Source of the DNA: Arctopsyche grandis
Lineage: Eukaryota > Arthropoda > Insecta > Trichoptera > Hydropsychidae
Reading direction: 5' to 3'
DNA: 64,000 bases
Assembly (NCBI RefSeq): GCF_051622035.1
Contig: NC_135362.1
Location: forward strand, 24,017,001 to 24,081,000
This document shows, piece after piece, positions 38,010 through 49,234 of the stretch. Numbering within the stretch: the first letter of the stretch is position 1; each line of letters starts with the position of its first letter. The notes beneath the pieces are model-generated. The model ran no database searches. It was not told where the DNA came from and saw only the letters and a list, made by a program, of their open reading frames with translations. Position numbers and translations under genes: made by a program.

Positions 38010-38275
38010 ACGTAGAGATTAGGTGAGTGGCGCTCGTGAACTGATGGTTTACTAGCGCAGATCACCTCATCTCTTGTTCCCGCCAAAATGATCTACGTAT
38101 GATTGAGCCGTATGCAACGGCCAATGGGATCGTCTGACTCATCGAACAATAGTTGTTGAGCCCAAACATGTATAAATATGGGGCACTCTCGAATTAGAAA
38201 CCATTCCGACCTGGAGCGCCAACGAGAGCAGACGAATAAACGACTTCTACAACCCTTCTGCGTCTAAATATTAGT
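38010..38275 (+). mobile_element. Possible solo LTR
   Basis: A GC-richer block with a TATA-like TATAAATATGGGGC, then, 60 bases later, GAATAAACGACTTC, the promoter-plus-polyadenylation arrangement of LTRs. Ends and target duplication not resolved. Confidence 0.35.
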
Positions 38276-38344
38276 ACATTGTCTTTTGTTTATAAGTTAG
38301 ATCATAAGTTATTATCTAAGTATTTTGATGATTGTATTGTAGGC

Positions 38345-38787
38345 ATATAGTACAACTGAAATGATCTCATCAGGTCACTGCGACACATATCGAGGAAAGT
38401 CATTAACGCATGGCACACGCTCGCCTCGTCAAAAGGTCGACACGTGTTTCTATACACGTATCTGGGAAACAAAGGAAGAACACACTGAACCCATAAAAAC
38501 CACGAACTACGCCCAGGCGTATGAACCCATAAAACCACGCTCGCAGCATAACTAGGGCAGCGCGAGTACCAAGAACAAAAGATGTGCACACGACACACTT
38601 CAAACACCAAAACGTTTATAAAGCAACGCAGCAACCTCCACCGGCAGAGTGAGCCTCTAGAGTTGAACTAGATCACATCTCCGAAGAAACCCCTTCGTAC
38701 ATACAATAACCATTGTACCAATTGAACAAAAATAAACGATCCTCAAACTACACAGCACGTGTTTCGTTAGACCGGGATACGGTCAAC
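38345..38787 (+). mobile_element. LTR of family split at 9-14.6 kb
   Basis: Uninterrupted counterpart of 9040-9242 plus 14559-14645, including CTTCGTACATACAATAACC across the point where the gypsy element sits in the other copy. TTTATAAAGC and AAAATAAACG serve as promoter-like and polyadenylation-like motifs. Confidence 0.55.
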
Positions 38788-39326
38788 ATACCTTCCCTGT
38801 CTTACAATATAATAAGGAATAGAGATAAACATAGTTTTTATACTAGAAATAAGGACAAACTAGTTATAAGTAGAGTAAGAAAGAATAAGACGGCTGGGGG
38901 TGTTTTTCACAGGGGTGTGCTCGAGTTAAGTATAATAATTAAGATGTATTTTTATAAATTTTAGAGTTAAGTATAATAATTAAGATGTATTTTTAAATTA
39001 GCTTGATAGCTAAAATATACATACATATATAAATAAATAGTAATTGATTAAAATAATACATGAATGCCAATTTAAGGTAAATGAATGTATTGTTATTACC
39101 GATGAATATGAACTGTGTCGACAGTGTGTAAGACATTTTGTGACCAATTGAGTGGGCAACGCCAACGAGTAGTGTCTGTTGTTCCACAGTTGCATCGATA
39201 TTTGACGTTCGCAGTTGGCCAGCGTGGTTCGATGGGCCGATGAGTGTGGCTGTCAGTGAGTGTCACTGTCGGAGTGTTGGAGTGTTGGAGTGAAGAAGTG
39301 AAGGAGTGTGAGAAGAGAGCCAAGCA

Positions 39327-39374
39327 GCCAAGTAGCCAAGTAGCCAAGTAGCCAAGTAGCCAAGAAGCCAAGTA
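39327..39374 (+). repeat. AGCCAAGT tandem repeat before syntaxin start
   Basis: About six 8-base units of AGCCAAG(T/C/A) run directly into the ATG at 39375, in the 5' untranslated region of the syntaxin gene. A GGAGTGTT repeat lies just before. Confidence 0.8.
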
Positions 39375-42300
39375 ATGTCCGTGTCCAGAGACTACGGCAG
39401 CAGCGGCGCGCCCCCGGTGGGGTTCGCCGACTTCAGCCCCACGGAGCTGTACACCCTCAGCGAGAACATCGCCGCATCCATCCAGGGCATCAACCAGGCG
39501 TGGAGGCAGCTCGACAAGACCAAAGCCCAAGTCGGATCCCGCCGAGACACCAAGCAGCTCCGCCAGAAAGCGTATTTATACTTCCTTATTTATTAATCTC
39601 CGATCCGACCTCCAACTCATCTACAAATATTTTATCACACTAAACATAATAATATTGATTGTGAAATTTAATTACACATACCAACACTAATAATCAAATA
39701 CTACTAATCGGTCCACCGGAAAATCTTCTCCATTTTGGAAACAATATAATTATCAATAATGTTGTCCGAAATGGTTTGTAGCCGGAGTTGAGCCTTTTTC
39801 GCAATCTCAAATACCACTCCTAACAATATCGTCATCGATCAGAAAGCGTAGTTTATCTTTAAGGTTGAAATCGCCTGCTTCAAATTATATTTCACGCAAA
39901 TGTTCTTATATGTATATATGTATATAATTTCAAAAATGGTTATATTTTTACGTAGTACATACATGTGTGCATGAATTCATCTGACTCGGATGGACGGAGG
40001 GTGTGAGACTGGAATAAAATGACGGCTCTGGTCCGAGCTTCAGTCTTCCTCGTATATACATAGTGGAAATATAGACGGTGCGAGCTCGAGAAAGGTAGAT
40101 AAAAGACGCTTTTGTCCCCGGGTGCTGGAGACGGATGCTTAGAATCTCTTGGAGGGTGAGAAGAACCAATGCCACTATTTTGCAAGAGCTGTAGGTTGGC
40201 GATGGGCTGTCATTCATCAGTCTCGGGGGTATCTTTCAGGTCTTTGGGCACATAGCAAGGTGATACCAGGGTAGCCTGGAAAAATTGGTCATTCTGGGAA
40301 GCTTTGAGGGAAGCAGAGGAAGAGATCCCCAACAAGATGTTAGGTTAGGTTAGTGTTAGGAGGACTGGAGGTCATGACCGGTCGCATCTTTGTCGGGAAA
40401 GTCACGACCTTCAGACATGAAGAAAACGACAACAAAGAAGAAATTGTTACACAGAATTGTAAAAACGTTATGGTTATCATACAAGCAGACAAAGAAACAG
40501 TTTTATTAAAACACAAATTGAATCAAACCATAAATGTATTATAAAAATTTACTACATGACTCATATAGAATATATCAATTATATTTGTACGGATGTTTGT
40601 TTGTTTTTTGCCAATTTAACACTTTGATGTGATATATTTTTTTGTAAGTAATTGATCACTTTTGTGTAGTGTGAATCATGCATACATAATATAATGACTC
40701 TTTGTCGTGTGACTTGCAAATAAAAAAAAATCGCCGTTTTGAAATCTCCTTTATCATTAGACGTTGTTGAGTAATTGGAGTGTTAAGCTTTTGCGGTTTG
40801 TTGCATATTTTCAATAAATCTGCCAATAAAATTATATACATACATATGATTTTGTATATAAAGTAAGTGATTTTTATTTTGTATTGACGTATTTTAGGCA
40901 GTTTTTATTCATTAAATATTTCACAAATTTTTACTATAGACGATTTTCAATCAATGTAAATATAATTTTTGACACTATCAGAAATGATGATAGTACGATC
41001 GTTGACATTTATTCAGGACTGTGGAGTCAGTTCAAAATTTATCGACTTTGACTCCAGCTTTAACGATTTTAGTAAGATCGGCCTTTCTTGCCAATGTATA
41101 AAATTATTAAATATTAAAGGAATTAAAAAAATCTCTAAAAATTGATATGTAACCCAATTTATTGAATTATTGGCAATGAAATAGGTATAAATAAAATGTA
41201 AGTACATTCATAGTGTGCATACGTTTATGAATTTCATACACAAAAAAATCAATTTAATAAAATAAAAAAATGAGAATATAAAGCAATCGATTTTGTTCAC
41301 AATACAACATCAAAATTGTACGTGCAATTCAACGATTTTATTTATAATTTAATTTTTATATAGAAATTATTAAATTTGAATTTATTATTGGATTTCCTTC
41401 AATAAAATTGGAGTCTCTGTTTGACACATACCATTAATTTTAAAAAAATAATCAAAAATAGTCAAATTCGGCTGATTTTTTACGACTCCAACCCCACAGC
41501 CCTGCATTTATTATTAGTACTGTTGCGTACAGGATGGGTTCAGATTCAAATGAAAGGCCAAAGTCGCTTCACAGCATTTATTCAACGATCCCAGAGGACC
41601 ATTGCTCACTCCAGAATAATCTGATCTACCGTGTGTACCTCCTTATAAAGGACAAGTTGCACAGCACAGCTTCCCCGATCCATTAATATGTCTATTGTCT
41701 AGGCACTTAAAGATCTACCCTAGCGAGTCTATTGTTTACGCACGCATCGCCCACGTCTGTGAGAACTTAAACGTATCCTTTGTTTGGGCACTTACTGAGT
41801 CCCGTTAGCCTAATCTGGGGTCTCTATTGTTTACTCACGAATGCACTTAGACAGTGAATACTCTCTCGTGCTACCACGTTACAGTACTATTGATTCAGGT
41901 TCTTTCTAATTTGTCGTTCGCTCAATGCTAGGCGTCGTGGTCATTTTCATAATCTAGAATCCGGTTGACGATCCACCTCCACTCCTCTCGGTCCTGTTCC
42001 AAGTTGAAAGCAGCGCTTAGGGACGACCCTGTCAGTTCTTTAATTCGGTCTGACCATCTTGTCTCTAATCCTCCAGTGACTACCAACTTCTCTAGGTCGA
42101 TGGAAAGTGCAGCACCACATCTTGAAGGAATTTAACATATCCTTTTCTCTCTTTTTAAGCATACATGTCTCAACTACATAAAATGAAGTGGGAATCACCA
42201 GTCAGATTTGCGTTCTTCTCATTACCGACCTGTTTTTCCGTATCTTTGTAAGACTGATCATCGCCATTTTGCCATTCCTACTCTTTTGCGGATTTCTGAT

Positions 42301-45300
42301 TGGCATCCTCTTTTTAAAATCAAGGCACCTAGGTAAATAAAATCGTTGACTTATGAGAAACTCGAATCTGTCAATGTAGAGGATTATTGTTTTGTTTTTG
42401 TTTATCTCTAGACCCAAGTGCTTACTCTCTATTTCTATTCAACGAAGTAGCTCAGCCATCCACATTTTCGGGGTAATGGTTTGCCTCCTTTCCATTCGTC
42501 GAGTACTCTTCTCATTATGTACCTCCTGCCCGCACAGTCCTTTATATGATGGCTCCTATTCCGAGAACTACCCGACTTCTTAATGTAATCATTGCTGCCT
42601 TTGCTAAATATGATGTTTCCACCTCAGTAAGCATAGGTAATTATAAATTATTTTAACCATGTGTCTGGTAGTCTGCGCTCATCATTATTTTCATAATTGG
42701 ATGTGATGTATGAGTGGAATTTTGATCTTCTCTCTTCTATTTGGGCCTTGCCGGGATGTTTAGTATTTATGGCTGGTTCTTTATACATACATATAGGTGC
42801 TGGCTGTAGATGCAAGACATTCCCTAATATGTATTCTATTTATTTTCTTATGTTCCTTCCATAAGCAATTGACACAGTCAAAATAATTCTCGATTATTTG
42901 TCGTATGGTTAAAATTTGTTTACGCGTGCCTCTGCCTTAAGTAAATCCAGCTCAATTCGGGTTAATCAACCTTATATCGGTTTGCAATTTTATTGTATTC
43001 ATAATACGTCGTACATTGTTGTGACGTTTAATGTTAAAATTCACTTTTATTGTTGCAATGCTTTACACCGTTTACATTCAAAATCGTATTTTTTTCAGCC
43101 ATGACATCCAGCTGGGCATAAACGAGTCGGTGGCTGCGACGACCAGAGATCTACGACGCTTGACGGTCGTGGTGAGGCGCGGAGACAAGAAACAGAAGCT
43201 GCAAGTCGAAAGGTTGACGCAAACGTTCACAGATGCTCTGACCAAGTACTCGGCGGTTCAAAAAGTAGGAAGTTTAATATACGTATATACGTGTTTATTT
43301 CACAATGCACTGTTGATTGTAATGTATTGTATTTGACGTTTCGTGTGTGTTTTCCAGCAACTGTCTGAAAAAATGCAAATGCACATGCCGGACTTGTCCA
43401 TGACTGACTTTTCGAATGAAGGCGCCGATGAGGACGATGATACCGCGAGGCTCGTCGCCCAGAAGCAGGCTCAAGTATGTCTAACTTATGCTGTTTCAAA
43501 TGGTCCAATGGAACGTTTGTGCGTTGCTAATGTAGTGATGGATTTTAATGACGGTTTGCAGGCTCGAATGTTGCAATTTGAAAGTGGACTGCTCGAGGAG
43601 AGGGAAGCCTACATACGGCAGATCGAAGCTGATGTGCTCGATGTGAATCAAATTATGAGGGATCTCGGCGTGCTGATTCACACACAGGGAGCAACAATCG
43701 GTATTTGCGACTATTTTTATTTAACAATTCAGGCATTCATGAAGGAAAGTATAAATACAAATGAATTTTTGAAAATCAAATTATACCACATCTTTGCAAC
43801 TTCAATGGTCGATGTTCTGTGTTCTTATGCTTCTTGAACTCGTTCTCGTATTTGACAGAGAGCTTTCCTCTCAAATGTATTGAGGGTTTTTTCACCTTAC
43901 CATGCCAAAGTTCATTGTTCTGGAATCAAGGATTTAATATAGGGTACATTTGGGGCGAAAACACACTGAGTGGTATGAGACGTTACGTTTCCTTGGCTTC
44001 CCGCTGTGACTGTTAACAGTGGGTGTTCCCCAGATCGAATTCGGGTGTACTTGCACGTGTGGAATTCGGGTGACCGTCATCGCACCGTATGATAAAAAAT
44101 CGAAAATGTTCGTTTACCATGCATATATATGAAAAACAGTTAGTATATATATATATATCAGTGGCGTGCGGTATAACTCTCTGCGGTATAACGCAGGATA
44201 CAAGAGGAACAGGCTTTTCCTCCCGTATCCTGCCCGCGCACATTAAGCAAGGCTGTACGATAAAAAGAGAGATAATTTCACTGCATGCCACTGATATATA
44301 TTATATATACATAGTACCGTTTACCATGCATACATTCTTTTTGATCTTTCGAATTAAGATCTTTCGATTTTCGATCTTTGCCTTCCGATATTTGATTTTT
44401 CGATCTTTTGACTTTCGGTGCCGTGAGGTAGACCCGTAGAATTCATATGTTTGGGAGGTCGCACGTGTATGCATATCCATATGCAACCGACAAGTTTCTC
44501 CTACATCTATTCAAATATGGGATGCACCGTTATCGATCACTGTCAAGCAAGGATAAAATATCACTGAAAACACTCCAGGGGGTGATTTTTGGGACTGTGT
44601 ACCATGTATATGGGCTAGGGGTGCTGCGTTTTTTTTCGCATGTTTATAGGTATCTAAAAAAAACACGTATCACGCACCTATTAGTCTTCCTGTGCTAGAT
44701 TTCCGAATGGATATATATATCGTCGTTTACAGTTTAGCTCAAGATTGTCAAATACGTCATTGATGGATGACGTCACAAGTACAGAAAGGATGAAAACATT
44801 TCAATTCGGCGGTCAATAAATGTTTTTTGGGAAATACAATATTTATTTATTTACTGTATTTAATGTTTTTACAGAACGAACGCTTATAAGAATGAACCGG
44901 ATGTCACTGAAGCCCGACAATAATCATAAAACCATATCCAATTATCGACTCATCAATGTAGAATAGCATAAACCGTGTTCATATTTGAAAATCCCATCGG
45001 AGGACAATTTGTAAATGGGTATTTGCTTTATATAAAAATAAAAAAGCTTTTAAAAATCATTACAGAACGGTTTTTCCATATCTTTGTCAGACGGATAATC
45101 GCCGTTTTGGCCATTGCTACTTTTCCGGCATCCTCCTTCTCTTGAGATGAAGGCACATAGATAAATAAAATCGCTGACTACGTCACAGTCACTTTTAAAG
45201 CATTGGACTTTATGAGAGGTTTGAATCTGTCAAGGAAGAGGATTTTAGTTTATCTCTAGACCCAGATGTAACTCTTTATTTCTATTCTATGAATTAGTTC

Positions 45301-46269
45301 AGCCGCTTCATCCTCATCGCTAGCCATTAATGTTGTGTCGTCTGCGAATCTCATATTAGAAATCTACATAATTTAATGGAACTAAACTATACATTAGTGA
45401 GTAAAAAAATGTCACACACGATTAAAGGTTTCCTCTCTCCGATTAGGTCCTTTCAATTTTATTCTTATGGTGATACATTAAAAAACAAATACGACAATGA
45501 ATCAACAATCTGTCTTAAACCTATAAAATGCCTCAACAACTAAAAAATAGCACTTATTTGCAATTTTAATAGGTTGTGGCTATATGCAGGTACTATATCT
45601 GCGACAGGCGCAAAGCATTCTGCGCATGCGCGTGAACTGTCACTGTCAGCGTGTTTACTGTTAAAATTTTGTTTTAAACCTCTTAAAATTTTGTTCGAAC
45701 TCGTAAAGTGACGTAGAGTAAAAAATATAATCCAAATTAGTTAATATTATTAATTATTACAAAATTATTATCATATACAACGTATAATACCTACATACAA
45801 GTACAAGCCGCTAACTAGTTAAATGATATATGTAAATCTATTATAATAACGTGCGAAATTTATTTGCCTCGTGTATAATGAACGATTGATTAAACAAGTC
45901 TAGCATACATTAAATGTAAGAAATTATAATCGGATTATAAGTTCACGCGCATGCGCAGAAGGCTTTGCGCCTGTCGCAGATATTGTACCTGCAAATAGCC
46001 AATAATTCGCAGATATACATAGTACCTGCAAATAGCCACAACCATTTTAGTATCCTCATATTTATGTATATGTTATTGCTTTCATTGCAGATACAATAGA
46101 GGGTAACATTGAAGCGGCGGGTGATCGCGTCGAAGCCGGCACTGACGAGCTCATAAAGGCGTCTCGGTACCAGGCCAAGTTCCGCAGGAAAATGCTCATC
46201 CTAGTAGCGATCGCTGTCATCGTCGGCATCATTCTGACAATAATAATCGTCACGTCGCTGAAAAGATAA
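39375..46269 (+). CDS. Syx7: Syntaxin-7-like Qa-SNARE
   Basis: Membrane-fusion SNARE of endosomes and lysosomes, by family knowledge of syntaxin 7/12 and Drosophila Avalanche. Five exons join in phase: 39375-39571, 43099-43264, 43358-43474, 43562-43700 and 46091-46269, giving 265 residues, the family's usual length. The N-terminal Habc helices include ENIAASIQGINQAWRQLDK and ATTRDLRRLTVVVRRGDKK. The SNARE helix includes REAYIRQIEADVLDVNQIM and LIHTQG, whose glutamine is the zero-layer residue. A C-terminal anchor (LVAIAVIVGIILTIIIV) ends SLKR. Introns 1 (3.5 kb) and 4 (2.4 kb) are full of mobile elements. Exon 1 is GC-richer than the rest. Confidence 0.93.
41014..41504. mobile_element. hAT MITE with exact 8-base duplication
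   Basis: Ends CAGGACTGTGGAGTC and GACTCCAACCCCACAGCCCTG. The 8-base duplication CATTTATT flanks it (41006-41013 and 41505-41512), the hAT hallmark. Non-coding, in syntaxin intron 1. Relatives lie at 3262-3635 and 54107-54240. Confidence 0.85.
41521..41883 (-). mobile_element. Solo LTR, 363-base family
   Basis: On the minus strand it starts TGTAACGTGGTAGC and ends GTACGCAACA, with TTTATAAGG and AATAAATG motifs. The 4-base duplication GTAC lies at 41517-41520 and 41884-41887. A second, incomplete copy is at 55073-55433. Fossil LTR only, in syntaxin intron 1. Confidence 0.75.
41937..42480 (-). mobile_element. RTE-like LINE fragment
   Basis: Minus-strand pieces read VTGGLETRWSDRIKELTG and DREEWRWIVNRILDYENDHD, the C-terminal end of RTE-type LINE proteins. 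Upstream in a shifted frame is GLEINKNKTIILYIDR from the reverse transcriptase. It is decayed. Another piece of such an element is at 45070-45370. Confidence 0.7.
42510..42757 (+). mobile_element. LINE fragment related to 16-1123
   Basis: Follows 505-750 of the first LINE (CTCCTATTCCGAGAACTACC, then GTGATGTATGAGTGGAAT), with substitutions and indels that destroy the frame. Confidence 0.65.
44061..44444 (-). repeat. CGAAAG-rich repeat, inserted copy
   Basis: Matches 8290-8415 and 19875-19995 (ACCGTTTACCATGCAT, CTTTGCCTTCCGATATTTG, GTGAGGTAGACCC) and is itself split by the hAT MITE at 44159-44293. Confidence 0.6.
44159..44293. mobile_element. hAT-type MITE, nested
   Basis: 135 bases with terminal repeats CAGTGGCGTGC and GCATGCCACTG, flanked by TATATATA-type sequence that hides the exact target duplication. 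Internally contains GGAACAGGCTTTTCCTCCC. Confidence 0.65.
45070..45370 (-). mobile_element. RTE-like LINE reverse transcriptase fragment
   Basis: A minus-strand frame reads MRFADDTTLMASDEDEAAEL, containing the FADD form of the reverse transcriptase active site, then LIHRIEIKSYIWV. A relative of the piece at 41937-42480. Lies in syntaxin intron 4. Confidence 0.7.
45572..46043. mobile_element. Mutator-like MITE
   Basis: Long inverted ends share GGTTGTGGCTAT, GCAGGTACTATATCTGCG and GACAGGCGCAAAGC. Flanking 9-mers ATTTTAATA (45563-45571) and ATTTTAGTA (46044-46052) match at eight of nine places, the 9-base duplication expected of MULEs. The right arm has an extra partial repeat of the tip. In syntaxin intron 4, ending 47 bases before exon 5. 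Confidence 0.65.
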
Positions 46270-46358
46270 CAACCCTGCACCGAGACGCAACACCGCATTG
46301 GCTTACTACACTTACATACACATATAAGATCATCACATATTTAAAAGTATATATTCGG

Positions 46359-46416
<58 letters not shown>

Positions 46417-49178
46417 AACGACTGTACTTGTATAACGCGCGAGTCGTATCAGGATACTAGATGTAAATGTGTAATCAAAAATTATTAATTTATCAAATAT
46501 AAATAGTGTGTAATCACTGTCATAATTTGCCAAATGGACGGAACCTGGCACGCGGGTGCAAAAGTGGTCACGTTCCGTCCGCGCTTGTTCGTTTGATGTA
46601 ACTGAACGGCCGCCGAAGAGTACAGTCCGTTTCGTTTTTGGGGAATCACTGTTTTGTTTCGAGGAGAGACAGAGAGAGTTGGTCGGCGATGGATATTTTT
46701 ACGGTTGAATAATTTATATATATGTATAATATATCAAATATGTATTTACTGGTCACATAGCTTTGACGTTTTATTATATTATTATATTTGCTTTGTTGTA
46801 ATCATAATATATTACATGTATATTTAGTCACATGGATTTTAATTTGAAATGTACAAATTTTTCTTGTTATTTATACTTACATGTATTTATATGTTTAAAT
46901 TTTATCACGAATCTTGCTTCAGTCGATACCTACTCAAGCACTTGCGTGTTTTAAACTGATTAGTGGTATCTACATAGTAAAGCCCACTGGCATTTCTATT
47001 CTAAGAATATATACTTTGCCTGTCCATACAAACTAGTGGGGTTTTAACAAATCATTCAATGAACCCCCGCTGGCATTTTAAATGAATTTGTATGAAAATA
47101 TACGTTTACAAACTTACTAATTAGTGTCGATTAAATGTCCGCTAAAACTGACTAGCTACGTCTTCACCCTTAGTCTAACCATTACTGACTTATGGCATTT
47201 GGCAGTTTCATAACCAATATCTGATGCTATTCGAAAATATGTAATTGAAAACATTGGTGGTGTTTTGAGCAATAGAAAATCCCTCATAAATTAAGCTCTA
47301 CTGGTATTTTATAGTTCATTCTGACTTGTATCACTCGTAGACTCATTTTTAGAGTGTTTTATACTGATTATTTATTTGCCAAATGCCTTAAACGGGCGAT
47401 GAACCTAACTGTATATACTAGGTAGTCCAAGTTTTCCAAAGTCTGTAGTCGGAGACTACTTCAGGTAAAGATCTACCATTATATCTATAGAATAGCAAGT
47501 GCTAGTATCATTAATTTCATTCGGTTTGTCCGAGTGAATAATAAAACTTGATTTTATATAAAAAGAAACGCTTGTTAGTTTGTATCTGTAATATGTGAAA
47601 GATCTCAAACAAGTTTTGCATAAATATTTTCTAATTTAGTTCTTACATCGCTGCATTTGCTTTCTAGATATAATGGTGCGTCTATGATAGATATAGCGAT
47701 ATTTCATCGCCAATACTAGGCTTGCTTCTAGACGAAACGCATGTTAAACTGGACGCAGACTACCGGCTAACTTTGACAGTACAGCTCGACAGTTCTGGGA
47801 GCAGGCCTGTCGTGGTGCATTTACTAAGATCGTTCTCGCTTGCGTACGTGATATCTGCTAATACTCACAAACATGTAGAGAGGCTCGAACATCCCTAGTC
47901 CAATTTGAAAAAAACATTACGGTCACATCTTGTACGTAATACTGTGATTTAATACGATTAATATTCATATTTTTTTGTTTCTTTTAGGAGTTATTTGAGT
48001 GGCGGTGCAGATCTTTAAATATTTTGCTATATGCATATATAGTCTATGCGAATACACATGTATTTATTTATCTCGTCTGCCTAGCTTAATTTGTCTACTT
48101 TTTTTGTTGTTTTAGGATTGTTGTTTGTAGTTTAAAATTGTTTAATTGTACAAATCTCTAATTTATATTCCATTATTACTGTTGTAATGACTTTTTTTAT
48201 ATTCACTAGTTATGAAAAATTATTTACATATAAATTATCATCATAAACGTTTAAACATATGACTTTTCTTCTGAATCTATTTTAATACCCTTTCATGTAC
48301 TAATTACATACATATAATAAGTCAATATAGGTATATTAAATAAATCAAAACGCTCATATTTAAGTAATCAATGTAATTTCAATGCATACAATGGTGACAC
48401 ATGGCAAATTTATTGCAAAAAAATAAGACATTAGTGCATTATTATTAATAAGAAATTTCTTCAAAAACGCAACGTATTTTAATCAAACACTCAACTCTAC
48501 CTAAAAAAAAGAAAAAAATCTTTCATAGAACAAATTAAAATAAAAAAAATATTGAAACATATACATACATATGTACTTAATATTTATTACAAATAAACTT
48601 TGAAAGAGAAAGCAACATTTAAACGCGACAAAATTATTTAAACATTACATAATCTATATATTCATTAGTTCTAATTCAATAACAATAATAATACACACAT
48701 TTGAGATTAATATAATGAGAAAAAATAGTGTTATAACTGAGTACATACGGTAACATAGCCGCCATTTTCAACTTTCTTTTTAATTATTGCCTCCGCAATG
48801 TGTACATTTATATATATATTTTTTTATTTATTTTTATCATCCATTACATTTTCTAATAGTTTTAACCCCCTAATGCTTAATAGTACACTTACTCAATAGA
48901 CAATACCCGTAATGGTAAAATAAATTTGAAAAACATAAGCAATAGATATAAAATCATTTGAACAATACTTCCAATAATAAAATAATCAAACAATAATTGA
49001 AAAAAATTCAACCCAAACACATCGAGATGGACCACAGAAGCGACATAAATTTAAAACCTTCGATTACCCGATTTGATAATAAACTCGTCATAATACAAGA
49101 ATATCTACTTCACAAATTCAAATATACATGCATACAAGAATATATATGTATTATATATTTACAATCTTTTTTTTTAAA
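46270..49178. other. Probable syntaxin 3' UTR and intergenic
   Basis: No coding frames. A TA repeat of about 27 units lies at 46361-46414 and a GC-richer patch at 46555-46690. No AATAAA directly follows the stop, so a long 3' untranslated region is likely. The syntaxin and ANKRD39 genes converge here. Confidence 0.45.
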
Positions 49179-49184
49179 TTTATT
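49179..49184 (-). terminator. Polyadenylation signal of ANKRD39
   Basis: AATAAA on the minus strand, about 50 bases after the stop. Confidence 0.5.
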
Positions 49185-49234
49185 TATATATATAAAATAT
49201 AACTTGAATTTAAAATGAACAGCAAGGATAGTAG

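Larger units (their letters stand above)
43935..44640 (-). mobile_element. TIR element interrupted by another repeat
   Basis: Bases 43935-44060 and 44445-44640, read on the minus strand, correspond to one continuous stretch at 55440-55700. Between them sits a 0.38 kb insert. The 55 kb copy acts as the empty site. Confidence 0.65.

Noticed and set aside
40300-40360. TTAGG-like run, possible telomeric repeat
   Set aside because: Only about three imperfect GGTTA units; too few for a telomere or interstitial array.
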